Source: Gymnogyps californianus
Lineage: Eukaryota > Chordata > Aves > Accipitriformes > Cathartidae
NCBI RefSeq assembly: GCF_018139145.2
Contig: NC_059473.1
Location: forward strand, 7,246,503 to 7,310,502
Length of the DNA stretch: 64,000 bases
Direction of reading: 5' to 3'
In this document: one piece after another, positions 38,961 to 53,268 of the stretch
Layout: every line of letters begins with the position of its first letter
Position numbering within the stretch: the stretch's first letter is position 1
Notes under the pieces: generated by a model
Told to the model about the DNA's origin: nothing
The model's input: the letters and a program-made list of their open reading frames with translations, nothing else
Databases searched by the model: none
Position numbers and translations under genes: made by a program

Positions 38961-41900
38961 AAAGCAGAGTGAAATGAGGGCGAGCAAAACGGGGAATTTC
39001 ATCATCATGCTCTGAGTGGCCGTTGGAGCTACCAGGCTTTGCCTCAAACACCCGATCCGGTACAGACCCTCCGTGCACATTCAAACTGCCTTCAAAAATC
39101 TTACTTTGTCCTATCTCTTTACTGGTTGAAGGAGATGGTGAAGGAGCTGGGGGGGCACAAGCGATCTGCTGTTTTACACGAAATGCGGAGGGAGAGAGTG
39201 CTGGCTATGAGGGGATAGTCAGGGACCAAACCAATATGAAGTGAGCATCTAATGGGCGGACAAGGACTTATTTAGAAACATGAAGCACTGAGGCTGCATG
39301 CAGCAGTGCTCCTCCTGAGGCTCTTTTTGAGGGTTTAAATTGGAAAGGCTTGTGAAATATTGTAGTTAAATCAAGTGAACCTTTCCTGAGGGATTGCCCA
39401 GCAAATTATTGCGCTGTTTCTCTTTGAGATGGAGAGTTGTGCTGGACTGGGAAGTGAGGGCAGGAGAGAAGTAGCCTTTAGTCTGTTTTGTTTTGGTTTT
39501 AATAAAAAACCTTCATTAATGAGGCCAAAAACTTACTAAAAAACAATTTGATATTGATGTTGAATAACACAAACCAGGATGTACCGAAAAAACCAGAAAG
39601 AACAGAGAATATATACAAATTATTAAGAAACTTAACCTGGAAAATGGGAAGTGATGAATTTTTTAGCGGAAATTCAGTGATAGAGAAAGAGGGACCTAGA
39701 GAGACATGTCATTTCCCTGTAGCCTAAGTCTGAATTTGTGATGCAGGAACCTTTCTCTAGCACAAGTGAAAATACCGGATGCCAAAGGACAGCTGAATGT
39801 TCGAGAGGCCCTAAGCCTGAGCACTGAAGACAGCTTTTTCCAAGGAGCTATGTGGAAGCAGGGACAGTGGCCTTGGGAGTGACAGCTCACGCTGCACTTC
39901 AGTCCTTGCGCTGAGAAATCACTCAGCGCTGTCTGGAAGCACCTAGTGTTTCTCAGGTCAGGACTTACGCATGTTTGTGTTGCAGCAGGATGTGGAGGAA
40001 AACTGATGCAGAATGAAAACTGGAAGGATTTCAAAGAGGAATGAAAAGGACTGAGGCTATAGACAAGGGCATAACTAGATGTTATTGAGAGAAAATCTGA
40101 CCTGCAGGTAAGAATAAAGAAGTCTTAATTATTTTAAGTGTCGTAACTAGTAAGGACAGTGTGACGTAAGGCAGGAGGAGCACATATGGAAGCTATAAAA
40201 TGGACATGACTGTATCATTCAGAATTAGTATGGACAAACCTCTCATAAATATTCATGCGCTTCATGGGTCAGTGCTGGGCAGAAAAGGGACATGTTATGA
40301 TCTGCCAGATGTCTGTTTATTTTCTTTATTATCTAAAGATATATCTTTAGCTGCCATAGGATTTATCCTTCTATATTAATGACAATTGTTAATGTGGGCG
40401 AGTGTCCTCAGCCCCTGACCGTCCTTCCCATGCTCTCTGGCAGGCAGGAAGAGGAAAGTGTCCTTCTGCATCCCTATGGCTGGACAGTTCCCACCTGAAC
40501 CCAACAGGGTGCATGGGGCTTCGGGGGGGCATGTTAGATGCGTCCTGAGCAGCACTGGTGGGGTAGAGAGGTGCTTGGCCAGGCCAACCAGTGCTTCCTG
40601 TTGCCTGAGATGTAGCTAAGGGGCTCTTGAGCTTTTGGGGAAGGCAGGGAAGGATGACATCAGGGATAGCGCACCTTGAAGGCAGATCAGACCAGCAGCC
40701 AAGTTATGCTGTGGTCCTGTTTTTGGCACGGCTGAGGACAAGGATGGGGTGCTCCGGCTCGCAAGCTCTGGCAGGTGAAGCTAGGAAAATCAGAGATTTC
40801 CACCTCAAGCTGTCTGCTCCGCTTTTCTGTTGCATTTATTTCCCCTGTGTCCATACGTGGGACTGTGAGCGGTGAGGGTTGAGGGCTCAGACATGCCACT
40901 AAATCCACCTGAGGATTTAGCTGCAGCAACTGAAGCTGTTGTAGCTCCTGTTTCCACGGACTGGCAACCTCCTCATCCTTGCTGGTTAAGCTTTCAGGGA
41001 CTGCAACTATGTTTAATCCCTGGGCAGAAGAGAGAGTGTTGAAGATCACTAGCACTGCCCTTGCCCTTTCTCTGGATGCTCTCAGGCTGCCCTGGGTACC
41101 ATCTCGCCCCTGCACAGAGTGCTGAAATGCCTACTTTCTGCTGCGAAACACCTACCTACCGACCTCCCTGTGTCCTGGGAAGCCTCAGGGATTTTTGTTT
41201 CACTGAGTTGTTTGCCTGCTTCTTTTGACCTCTGACAAAACGATATGAAATTGTTGTTGTTGGGAAATAGGATTGGATGCTACAGGTGGCCTTTAGAGAT
41301 ACCACCTGCCTCCTTTTCTTATCCAAGGTGCCCTGTGTTTCTGAGGCTTCCCCGGCTGAAAGTCGTAATTGTTCCCAAACTTCCCACAGATTTCACTTTG
41401 TGAGATAAAGTTCTGTAATTCTGTATTCTTCACTTTTATACTTATGTATTTCAATAAGGTATGTTGGTTCTGGGATATAATCAGTGGAAAGCGTTTCTGT
41501 GCCCATATGTACATACAACATATATGTAACTGTACATATGGATGTATATAGAGATAACTGACATTCATTAGGTCAAGATTTTAGAAGCCCTCAATATTTG
41601 ATATGAATAGTGCCACTTACTGATAAAATCTTCCAAAATCAGTATTGAAAGTAAAAATGTAGACCAGGTTTTAGGTTCTGAGTGTCCTTTGGATCTGACT
41701 GTGAGCTGTTCTGAACAAGGTACATCTGAGTAAAAAGAATTTCTTTGGAAAAAAAGAAAATAGCTTGACATGTATATATTGTTAAAAAAAAATACATAGG
41801 AGGATATAAAAAAATAGGTTTAAAACTTTCTTATAAATCAACCAAAGCCCTAATAAGACAACTGTGCGAATAACTGTTCTTCCACACATCCAACAGTGTT

Positions 41901-41994
41901 GTGCTTCTTTTGATGTTTACCTCAATTTCTTCTTCACCTTTTATTTGAGTCTGCAATTAACACCTGTAGTGAAAAAGAAAGAGATGACGTGCTG

Positions 41995-42175
41995 TTGAGA
42001 AATTCTGGTGTTAATTAAAATTATTAACAATTAGAGAAAAATAAGCAAGGAAAAGGAGGAAATAAATAATAAGTTTTGCAGATTTTTTTTTTATAATTAA
42101 GGTGGACTAAATCGCAGAGACTGTATTTCTAAAGAGCTCACTTCAAAATTAATTATGAAACTTGGCCAAAAGAAG
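41995..42175. promoter_or_regulatory. Candidate AT-rich homeodomain-motif block
   Basis: GTTAATTAAAATTATTAACAATTAG, written here as overlapping TTAATTAA, AATTATTAAC and CAATTAG cores, is followed by TATAATTAAG and AAATTAATTATG about 70-140 bases later. TAATTA is the palindromic homeodomain core. The density is seen; a regulatory role is inferred and AT-richness alone may explain it. Confidence 0.18.
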
Positions 42176-45069
42176 TTACAGTGAAATTCCCTCTTTTTAG
42201 GAGGGCTGGCATCCCCCATGCTCTCTTCAACAGCATTTAGGTTTGCCAAGGCCTTTGTATAGGGCTGAATCTCATTTCTGAATGAATTACCCTAATTTAC
42301 AGAAGGACAATAGGGGAAATGAGTTCTGGCAACAATAGAGAAGGAATGGGAGTGTGATTCATCTCAGCAGAGTGAACATTTGGGATTGGATGAAAGTCTT
42401 ATTCAGAGAGGAATAATGCAAAATGGCCCTGGGTTTCTTGTGAGAGCAGTTCACCCACCAAGCTGCGACACCGTGCTTGCTGAGAACATCGCAGCGGCAG
42501 AGTTAGCCCACGTCCGTGATCCTTTGGGAGCCTTGTGAGCGCTTGGGGCTGTTGCTGCACTCGCAGCCTCAGGCACTGAGATCCTTGCCTACGGCTTCCA
42601 CCAAATGGGTGTTTGGCACTTAAATATCCCCTTGGATCCTGGCCCAAATCTATTTTGAAAACGAGTGCTGGCCTTCCGACATCACTGCAGTACCTCCAAA
42701 AGTTTTACCTGCGTTGTGTAAAATTAATTTTGAGGTGCTTTTCAAGAATATGCTTGAAAAAGATCCAGCAAACAATACTGAAGAAGAGAGCAGCAGCAGT
42801 GATGTGGGTGCACACAGAAAGTGGCAACCTCTACCACGTCCTTCTGCGTTCCATGGAGCATTGTCAGCCATACGATAAAGTAGCTGTCGCTTGCTTGCTG
42901 GTATTTGTGGATGGTTCATCCATTACACACAGGGTAGAAAACTAAGAAACACCCGGAAGCCAGTTCAGTACCTTGGGATATTACAAGGGAATGCTTTGGA
43001 GCAATATGTCTGTATTCAATTTCTTATCAAAATTATTACGTTTGCAATATTAGAGAGTATGACTAATTACTTCCCTCTAGAGAAGCTATTATTCAAGAAG
43101 GGTCATTAGTTTCCTGCTCAGCGTAGATGCTCGAACATGATGTGGGAGAAAGGGATATCTCTTGGTCTCAGACATCCTCCATGGCTTTCAAGATGTTACT
43201 TGCAGTTAGACTTTCCATGGGAAATCCCGTAAAACAAGCGTTCTTGAACTGAACAACGCTGGAGTTTGGAAGGGGCTGTCAAACCTGAGAGGTTCCAGGT
43301 CTCTGATTTTAAGTAATCTCTGCAGATTCGAACCAGTCAAGCTAGTGATGAAAACCACGCTGCTTTCCCAAAGAGCACTCTCATAACTGTGTTAAAGACT
43401 CTCGGGGGCTGAAGATCGTTACCCAGCCTTATAACTTTAAGACTCTTGGGGATCAAGAGAAATAAGCCTGATGCAAACCATCTGACCCAAAATTAATTGC
43501 AGTGGATGGAAGCAGAAAATCTATCAGAGGAATGAATCCCACAGATCTGTGACTTTATTTTTTTCTTTCCTTTTCTTAGCTGCTGGGTTTGTTTCTACTT
43601 TATAACATGTTGGCTTTTTTACCCACCTTTTTAAGCTGTTCTTTATGACAAATTTTCAGCTTGTTTTCAATCTAAGTAACTAATTTCCTTCTTTTGGTGT
43701 CATGGCATCTTTCACTGAGGAATTAGACGTGACTGTTGAGAATTAAAACTCTAAATGTCTTTCCCTTGAGACCTATAGCTTGGTTTTGAATCAGTCATTA
43801 CTCAGTTGAAAAATTCCTCTTCAGTGAGAGTTCAGGTAAGGACAAGAAAAATACTCTGAACTTGAACATATCTCACATCAGCAAGTAAATTAGTCACCTA
43901 ATCTTGCCAGATCTTGCTGATGAAGAAAGACATTACTGAAGAACTGAAACACTCATAATCCCTAGCGTCTTAATCCTCACAGTTTGCAAGAGAAGTAGAA
44001 AGTTACTTTTTTTCCTTTTAACTTCCCAGAGACTGAGTAATGCGTTTCAGGTCTCTTAGAGAACTGGCATTTAAATTTAGGATAGTTTAAGCCTAGGATC
44101 AAGGTCAGTCCCACTGCTCCATTCTTCTTTTTAAGATAATACTTCAGCTTCAAATGTCTTACCCAGTAAGTATGGCTGTGGAAAAAAAAATGTGTTTCCA
44201 TGACATTGTAGAGCTGAGTAAGTAGAGAGGAGGAGGGAAAAAAAACCCAGGAAAATGCAGACTTTATTGTGTGGATTTTTCTCCCTACTCTTGAGGACTT
44301 AATTTTGATATTTTTAATTTCTCAGACTTGGAGGTGGATGGAAGGACAAGTGTTTTCACCCCAGCTGTCTTCATAGGAGTATTTCTGAGTATCTCCTCTG
44401 AGCATCCTCTCTGGGAAGGCCATGGGGATTGCAGGCGGTGTGGGCTACACTCCATCTTCCTAGACTTACTTGGGGGTGAGTGAGGCAAGGAGACTAAGAG
44501 TATTGGCCAAGTAAAGGGTGACTGCTGGACCTGATGTACCCTTATGCTGTCCTGTAGTATCTTACTGGACCAACAGCCTCTTCTGGACCTCGTGGTTCTG
44601 GTAGAAAATGTTGCAGTGGTTAGCTGGAGGTTTCAGCCTCGTGGTTTTGGGACAGAAAGCATGATGTAATGACTCCCTAGCCTGCCCCGGTGCAAATGTA
44701 ACCCAAGGCCAGCTCTGCTGGGGCCACCTTGGATCATAGTCAGTGAGAAATACAGTATTTTGCATCTGTAACTGCATGCAAGTCCAAGGCTCTGATCTGG
44801 CTGTGTGCCAGATGTGCTTCATGTATATACTCATTTAACCCAATGTAAATATAGAGAAATGGTGGGAAGGAGCTGTCAGTTGCAAAGAAAGGGGGAAGAT
44901 TTAGTGGGGGGTGGTGGCACTGTTGACAGCCTAGCTAAAGAGCTCATCTGCATTTCCCCCCTGCCCTGATTTAATGCCATTTCTGAGCCCTGCCTCCAAA
45001 GGATGATTTCTGCTTCATCAGAGACAGAAGCAAGAGAGGCTTCAGCTTGCTTTGCGTTGTACTCTGAGC

Positions 45070-45070
<1 letters not shown>

Positions 45071-45103
<33 letters not shown>
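45071..45103. repeat. Poly(A) run, A33, followed by (GA)n
   Basis: Thirty-three A residues followed directly by about six GA units. This is the longest homopolymer in the window. The roughly 100 bases upstream show no AATAAA and no recognised retrogene or SINE, so its origin is not clear. Confidence 0.9.
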
Positions 45104-45106
<3 letters not shown>

Positions 45107-48100
45107 AGAGAGAAGAAAAGGGGAGCGCCTGTCAAGCTAATACCTTTGTACATTATTAGAGATGCTCTGGTAGATGCTGTGTGGGAAAATCACCTCAGAT
45201 AATATAATTTGGCTGGGCTCAGCTAAGGCTACAAGGAAGTGTGGGAGCCCAAACAGACTCAGTAAAACATAATAATAATAGTAATTAGAGATTTTTGCAC
45301 AGACTAGTATGTCCTGTATTTGTAAAATAACAGCTTTTTCTACCTAGTCCATCAGACAAGTGAGTTCAAATTCACATTGCTGCAGACACTGATAAATGAA
45401 ATTCATCCTGACAACATATGGAAATTTATTTGTGATTTCTGGTCCTGGGCTGACATCCTTCCGGGGAAGTTTCTTGCAGTTGCCAATGAGCTGACAGTGT
45501 AGCCTGGTCCTGTGGTAACGCTAATGTGCCAAAAATGCCCCTGGGGTGGGCTCTCCTCCTGGGTGGGCTCTGGGAAGCACAGCCTCCCTCCCAGGGCCCG
45601 GGAGGGTTTGTCACAGCAGCAAACTCTCTCCCAAGAAATCCCAAGTTGTAGTCCCTTCTTGCCCAAAAAGGGAGGAGTCCAGAAGGGAAGAAAGACCGTG
45701 ACCCGAATTCTGCAGGTTAGCCGGTGTTACCCCAGCAAGCGGAGAAGTAGGGTTAGCAAGGAAGGTCAGCCAGCTGAGATGATACACCATGTGTGATATG
45801 GTCTTTCCCCTAAACAGTGTCTATGTGGCAGGTTATTGGGCTGAAAGAGGTTATCCCACTGGCCTTTGGGTAGGCTGGGCTCATGGGGAAGCTCAGTCCC
45901 AAATGAAGCCAAAGGTAGGGGCAATGGCTGAATGAGTGTAGCCACGGAGTATGAGTTGCACGTGTATAGACTGTAGTGTGTTTCCAAACTCTGAAAAACA
46001 GCCAGTGCACGCTCAACAGATTTTATATCTACTCATATTCAAGGACTGGATCAGGTCATCCTTGATCGGTTTTGATTGAAATATCATTCAAGTAAAAATT
46101 GCTTTTCATGGGACAGGAGAAACCCTTCAGAATCTGGCTCATTGCTTGAAATGTGAATGTCTGATTTATTTATAAGTGTCCTGAAAACTCAAGAGGTTGT
46201 GACAGAGCTAAGGGGAAAGTCCCCCAGCTGACCTCTGCCCTTGCAAAACCATCGTAGACAAAATTGATATTGGCTCAAGGGAGCTGTACATTAGTGAAAT
46301 GTAACGTCAGTTCAGATTTCATCACGTCATGCCATAAAAAAAATCAATAAGTTACTCAGATCAAATAAAAACAAAAAAAGCAATAGCAGAAAGCCATTCA
46401 GGCATGAGCCATCTGGAGGGGAGAGGACATAACGCAGGTATTGTTTGCTTTAAATCTCCATAACAGCTTCTCTTTTATTTTTCTACAGTTGTAGTCTCTG
46501 CACTTTGCTCCTTTTGGAATAGCAATTACAGTATGTCTAGTAAGAATTCATGACAGCTTAGGACCTTGCTTAATGGTTGTTTTTTTATTGACGAGGCAAG
46601 AAAAAGACATTAATACAACTTTAGATTTCCTGCCAAATCCCAGAAGAGATCCAAGCTATTAATATAGATACGTGTGTAAGACGTGATACACTGGTCTGAA
46701 TCTGTTGTTGTTATCAGAAGGGCTTGTAGTGATACCTGTAGCTGTCTAACACTCTCCATCGCTTATTATTAATCTTGTTACAAGTCTACTGCTCAAGCAG
46801 AAATTTCAATTCCAAATGTTTGCTTCAGGTTGTTGGGTCATTTTGGAGGAGGAAGGAGGTAGAGGCGGGCTCAGCAAGAATAGTCCGGCGGTTTACAAAA
46901 ATAAAGACAATACCCACTGGTGAGACGGTATTAAAGTCAGAGACCCTGCAGTGGTCCTGTTGGGTAGCATTAGTGTTTCTGCCTTTGAGCACTAGGGCTG
47001 AGCAGTACCAGTCGTGCAGGGTGCAACATCCAGAGCGTGTCCCATATCGTCCCACCAGCCCCAATTGGCTGAAGCACATGCCTCTGAGACACGTTACACA
47101 TGAGCATCAGCTGACAGACAAATCCCAGGGACCTCTCCTCTGCTCTGAGCTTGCTTTTGGGTTCAGGTACCTGTTCACCACACTGCCATGAAGTGGTTTG
47201 GGTAACAGCCCCCCTCAGTGTGAGGTGGCATCAGGTGCCTGGACGCAAAAAGCCTGCTTACCCCACTTGGTTGTGTGGTAGGACATCTCCATGCTTAGCC
47301 TTGTCCCCCAGGCTGATGCACTGCCCCAGGAGAGTCATTGCTGTGGCAGAAGGCATCAGATGTGATGAAATCCCTGACATGAGTATTTAGTTTCCGATCT
47401 GGAGCCCAGAAGTTGAGGATTCTGTTGACAAATTAAATATCTGAGAGTCAGAAGGGCAGTCAAAGCTGGGGAGGCAGGGGAAGGAGGGTAAGGCCTGCAT
47501 CTTGCCATAGGAATTTTTTATTATTTTGCTCATCTCAGATCTGTGGTCGCTTTGTGTTGCTCACTTGGCTGAACTTCTGAGTAGAAAAATGCAAAATTTT
47601 GCAATGAGGCTATAGGGGGTTTAATTGTTTTTCATTTCCCCTTGTTTATGTAATTTCAAGGCTGGACTGTTTTAACAAGCCCTGGAAGCTCTGAGCACTT
47701 ACTCTGTTGGCTTTCTTCAATTTGAAGTCACACCTGCAAAAAATCAGATGCCTTTTATGTATTGAGATGTACACTTGCAAGTCCCAGGAACAGAGCAGTG
47801 ATGCCCCAAACATCAGCTTTTTTTTGGATTCTGAACAGATCGTAAACCCACATTCAGGGCCACACCAGTTTTAATTAATAATAGTGTGCCTTTTTCCATC
47901 AGAGGATCTGAAAGCTGTTGACCTATGAGCTGACTGAGTGTACCCTCCCACTTTTAGGCTGAGATATAAGGGACGCATGGCTTGTGAAATGTGGTCCCTC
48001 CGGAGCAGAGCACACAACAGCACCGCAGGATGGCTTGTGGCACAGAGCAAGCAAAGACTGTGCTCTTGCCCTATGGAAAACTCCATATGAATTTGCAGGA

Positions 48101-49344
48101 GCAGAACAGGCAAAATAAATCCCTCAGCTGGCTCCCTCTCAGCAGAATTACGTCAATGTTTCATAAATTGACGGAGTTGCTATTTGACCAGGGCACTGAG
48201 TCCCAGACCTCACTGCTTGCCATATCTTACTGTTAATTGAGAAATCCCATCTCCGGACCAACACTGCAGAGCCTGGAAAGTCTTGGGAGCCTCTGAGAAT
48301 AGCCTCAACAATTAGGAAAGTAGCAATGCTTAATTAAATTCCCTTATGCGTTTAAAAGTGGTAGGGAACCAAGCCAAGATAATCCCCTTCCTCAGAAAAG
48401 CAGCTTTGGGTGGGATTCCTCTCTTCCAAGAGCCAACTTAATTTTCACATTCCCCACAGCAGATTGTTTTACGAAAGGAGTCTTTCCCTACCATTTATCT
48501 GGCTTTCTCATCACTCTGTATTTTCTCCCTACTCCAGCATTCATGACTCTGCCTTCTCTAGTTTCCACGGGGGAGGTTTTCCACTTTATTTTCTGGCAGT
48601 GGTGCTGATTTCTGAAAATACTTATTATCTCTGCAACCTCAGACAGCCAATTTCCTGCGATATTTCTCCCCATCCTTTTGAGAAGCCGCTTATGCAATTG
48701 TAGACAGCAGAGTCGGTATTTCAGTGTGTTTCTGCCATCATCACATGTGCTCCACAACCTGCCTCTCGCATACCACCAGCCCCCTCTAATTACAGCCTCA
48801 ACCGTAGCTCAGCTAAAATATCTACAGTGCCTAAAAAATGTAGCCTTTCCAAGCTCAATTTTCCAGCTGTCCTTTGAGGGATGTAGAACTCCTTGGAAGC
48901 TCCCTTTGAGAGGTCGGTGTTTACTTCTTTGCTGATAACAGAAGTTTTTCCAGAGCAGGGACACAGGGAGCCAACTTTGATCTGATACTGTCAGTGAAAA
49001 ATCCAGTGTAACTTCTATCAGACTTATTACCAGAAAGGGCAATAATGTATTAAGGCAAGGGCCTAAATTATCTAATTCCACATGAAGGGAAAAGAAAATC
49101 ACCTACATCTCTAAGTGATAAAAATCCACTCTTCTCTTCCAAGAAGGCAGGTGCAGTGACTTCATGGGGGATCTCTGGGGATCCACTTTCTGCCCTCGCT
49201 AAACCTCCGCAGCTCCCCAGCTGGTGAGCCGTGAGCAGGCTTACAGGAAAGCCAGGGGATATTGCCCTTTCTTGTTGTTGCCATCCGCCGTTGGGCCATA
49301 TTTGCTATTCTCCTGTATGTTATCCCACAGAGCACAGCAGGGGG

Positions 49345-49379
49345 TTTTTTTGCTTTTTTTTTTTTCCCCCCCCTTCTCC
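49345..49379. repeat. Polypyrimidine tract
   Basis: T7, GC, T12, C8 and TTCTCC in succession. Simple sequence; it is not followed by a convincing splice acceptor and open exon. Confidence 0.8.
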
Positions 49380-51501
49380 ATTATTTTAAAGATGCTGGTG
49401 AGATGGGTGTGGGGAATAGGGTTCCTGGACAGGCTCATAATTTCTGACCCCACTGCCGTGTTTCAGCATGGGAAGGACTGCAAGGACTGAACTGCCCAGT
49501 TTCCACACGTGTTCATTTGGAGGGGGTGTTTGTTTTTTAGTGGTTTTTCCTCTGCCTGCCCTGTCTGGCAGCAAAGTATCACCTGTCATCTCTATATCTC
49601 TCCATCACATGGTGTCTCTGTTACTTGATCTCCGTGCATCATTAGCCCCAAAACCTGTGCTGCGCTTTTAACTACAGCCTGCTGGTCCCCCAGCTATACT
49701 AAATAAATGTGTAAATAGCTCTGTGCTACACATAACTGTAGTCAAAAGCAGAGACTGATTCAGGCAAAATAGTGGGATTTGAGATTTCTGTTAAAAAAGA
49801 GCCCATAATGAAGTAAGCTAATCTGTTCTCAGTGCCTCTGAAGTGCTCACGTCTGAAAGTTCTGAGGAGGATTTTGTATTTATTGCTTTATTGCTGAATC
49901 AGGCTGTTGGAAATTAACTTCCCACCTGCAGATCCATGGCTTTCACAGGCTCCTAAGCAAGCTGGATTCCTCTGCACAACGAAGGTGCACGTCTTCATCA
50001 AGCCACAACCCTTATTGAGCTTGAATTCATTTCAGGATGGCCTGAATCAATTATCATTACTTTGAAAGAAATAAGCATGGGCTTATTTCAAAAGGGTTTT
50101 AGCTCTTAAAAAACCCAACATAACAAAGGAGTGGTTTGCTGGTTGATTTGTCCGTATGTGCTGGAGGTTATGTGTGCCTCATTACAATTTTCCCAATTAT
50201 CTGTTCAAAGTTGCAAGGAGGCTCCTGTTTAGCACCCTCCAAATGGCAATGCCTTTCAGCTTGATTGCAACAGTGAAATGAGGATGTCCAACTGCAACAG
50301 TAAAAACTGCACAGGAACAACCAACACACTCAGCTAAGCTGCACGAACTGAGTAGCGCAAGGGACGGTGAAGCCCAAACTAGCTAGGTAAAATGCAGCAT
50401 GGTCTGTACAGGTGATATAAAGGGGAAAATAATATACAAAGAAGGACTGTACATAAAAGTTGCTGATGCATACCTAATGCTTTGTTTGGGGAAAGCGTGG
50501 GGCTGGCAGGCTCTGCTCTACTGTCCTCAGGTGATCTTCCTGCAAGCAGTGAAGCAGAAATGTATTTGGCCAGGAACAGGATACATATGCAGTCAAAACC
50601 ACCGAGTGTCCAAAAAATGCTTCACTCTATAGGGTCTGCTGATTGAATACAAATTCAGATATTGTTAAAAGCAAAATTACTGAAGTGGTGAACTGAATAC
50701 ACCAATTTTTTTTTGCCAGGCGCAGCACAATGAATGAAAATATAGCTGATGTGTTCCTTTTCTGTCATTATTATGTGGTGTTCTTCCTTTCATCTGTGGA
50801 TGAGGTCTCCATATTTCACCCTAACAACTCTCCTGAGCATTGATCTGCTGCTCTTAAATCCAGTCCTTAATGCAATTAAGTTTGCACAGAGAATCCATGT
50901 GGCTGCGAGTACCAAACACTGAGGTGCTTTTAGCTGACCCAGCCTATGAAAGTGTAGTATTAGCCTATTTGAGAAGAGAGAATCATCAGGAAATAGCAAA
51001 AAGTGTCTGTAAGCAGAATAGAAATGGCAAAAAAGGAAGAATTCTGTAATGACCATAATAGGGTACATACACCCTTACTCAGGTCGTTGTTTGCAAACAA
51101 TTCCCCCATCTCCTTGGTGACTGCTGTACTCACCGGGCTCCTCGGTTAATAGGCGCTCTCTGATTTCTCATTAGCCATAGCCACCTAATTACATCCAGGA
51201 ATGGGACTTATGTCCCACTCTCCTCATCAGCGTTTCTTACTAAGAAGCTGCCATAGCTTCTGTCTGTTGTGGTTTTCCCCATACGTTCAATGAAGAGCTC
51301 TGACACCTGGGTCAGGGCTATGAAAATCAGCAGGCACCGGAAATTATGTATTTCAGTGCCTGCATCTCTTTGTGGATCCACTTCTAAATGTTTTCATGGA
51401 CAATCTTTCATATTAAACGTATAGTAAACCTTAGCCAAACAGGGTCTTCAGTGTAACACAAAGAAAACAGCAGGATTGGTTTCATGAGGCCATTATATTG
51501 G

Positions 51502-51516
51502 AAAAAAAAAAAAAAA
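51502..51516. repeat. Poly(A) run, A15
   Basis: Fifteen A residues, simple sequence. Confidence 0.85.
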
Positions 51517-53136
51517 GCCCCTTGAGCCACAGTATCGATGATTATTTATACTGATTAATATCTAATGCGACCAGTCTGCAATGGAAAGCTGCCCTAAATC
51601 AGGCTGAGGTTGTCTGTGGTTTGTGGGCAAATCTTCCCTGGCTCTAGTTTCTTTCCTGGATCATCACTACTGGAACCAGGGCACATGCCAGATGAAAGCA
51701 TGTAGGAAAACATAACATATAGATAAAAAGTACAGCAGCCTTTTGGTTAGAAGCCCAAGTTTTTCTGTCACCTAAAATTACAATAAGATAAAATTTCTGT
51801 CAAAAAAAAGTCATACTGTCAAAATGAAAACCTAAAGATTTTATTGTTTCTGTTGAAATTTCACTTTGAGGAAATGGAAGAAGAAATGGAATTTTTTTTT
51901 CTTCTTATCATCACAATGTGTTATTTTAACTAAGAACAAAGATTTTGGATTTTTTTAACATTTGTTTGGTAGAAACTTTATTTCCGTTGGGCCTTGCTGT
52001 GGCAACGTCCCATTGATATGTGTTGAAATGTTAGAGACGATCCTACCCTGGGGCATGTCTATAAAGATAACAACTGCGCTAGCAAAGCAGCATTTCTTTC
52101 ACACCTGTATTTAGTATTTATCACAGCGAAGGTCATGCCAGTGGTGCCCCCTTTTGAGTGATTATTTTGTAACTATCTGGGTTAAACTGAAATAGGACAC
52201 TGCTTATTTGAAAGAAACTTCCCTATGGAGATATGTACCACAGTAATGAGATGAGAACTCAAACTAATTGAGTTATTTTGCTTCCAGAGCATGCGTAGGC
52301 AGGCCTTATTCTTGCAAAGTATTCCTACACATTAAAAGAAGTGAACAAAATTTAGGGATTGATCCCTCTTCCATAGAAACTAGTATCTGTTTTGTAATTC
52401 GTTTAAATTTAGCAAGATTTATGATTTAAAGAACAGTTCTTTGCTGTTTTTAGAGAAGAAATAAAGGACATAGAGGATCTTAAGTCCCTGATTTCTATAC
52501 AGATAATGCCTATGTCTGTATCTCCTCTGTTGCAGGTTGCAGCTGTTTCTATAATATCCTGCTATAATCTTATGACAGCATGCTCCCTTTCCAGTGGTAA
52601 TGAACTAATTAAGAAACTAAAATCAGCCAGCTTTCTTTTAAAAGAAATCAATTTCATTTAAAATTTTAAAATATACTAGCACTCTCCAGATATTGAAATT
52701 GCACTCTCTTGTGTTCTTAATACATTTCAACAAGATCAAGTAGCAGCAACAAAATATTCCATTTCCATGGAAATCAGTGTAGTTTTCTTTGCCTCTAATC
52801 AGACCACTTTGCTGAAAGCTAAACTGTTTATTTTTAACCTCTCAGAAGATGAAAGCTTGCCGTACCTTTTATGTCAGCAGTGTAGCTGTTCTTCTCTGCT
52901 TCATTAGGTCTTTTGGCTTCAGCCTCACCTGCAACTGAGAGCTGGGCAGTGGGACAGATGTGTAGAGGATGCTAATGCCTCTGCCCTCCTTCCTTCTCTT
53001 TGCTGGCAGTTTCCAGCCCAGTGCAATGAGAGTCAGCATAAAAAAAAAAGGAGACCCGGATATAGGGCTGGCTCCTGTCTGGCTGCAGGCTGGCACAGTG
53101 AGAAGCATCAGATCCAGGATCTAGGGGGGGAAAAGC

Positions 53137-53141
53137 AGGGG
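53137..53141. repeat. Left target-site duplication of the LTR
   Basis: AGGGG directly before the LTR, matching AGGGA directly after it (53732-53736) in four of five bases. Confidence 0.6.
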
Positions 53142-53268
53142 TGTCATGGTTTAACCCAGCTGCAACTAAGCACCACACAGTTGTTTGTTCGCTCGCTCCC
53201 TCCCAGTGGGATGGGGGAGAGAATCAGAAGGGTAAAAGTGAGAAAACTCGTGGGTTGAGATAAAGACA

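Larger units (their letters stand above)
36113..45070. other. Unique noncoding DNA, no gene recognised
   Basis: No supported gene. It contains a 14-bp tandem duplication (36971-37001), a (TTTTTTA)n stretch at about 37450-37474, a purine-rich block at 38690-38960, an AT-rich self-complementary TATGTA/TACATA patch at about 41500-41555, and a TAATTA-rich block at 41995-42175. Reading frames such as 38650-39084 minus fall in the purine-rich block; 40687-41115 minus is unassigned. Confidence 0.65.
45104..53141. other. Unique noncoding DNA, no gene recognised
   Basis: Single-copy sequence up to the LTR. It contains a polypyrimidine stretch at 49345-49379 (T-runs then C8) and an A15 run at 51502-51516. 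The 138-codon frame at 46775-47191 is unassigned and overlaps an opposite-strand frame. Confidence 0.65.

Noticed and set aside
43250..43310. GGAGTTTGGAAGGGGCTGTCAAACC, slightly like a minus-strand CR1 tail
   Set aside because: Only a few words match and the rest of the CR1 tail is absent.
43318..43345. Minus-strand GGTTCGAATC, identical to a tRNA B-box (T-loop) consensus
   Set aside because: The flanking bases do not form a five-pair T stem and no cloverleaf or A-box could be found at the right distance, so it is a chance match.
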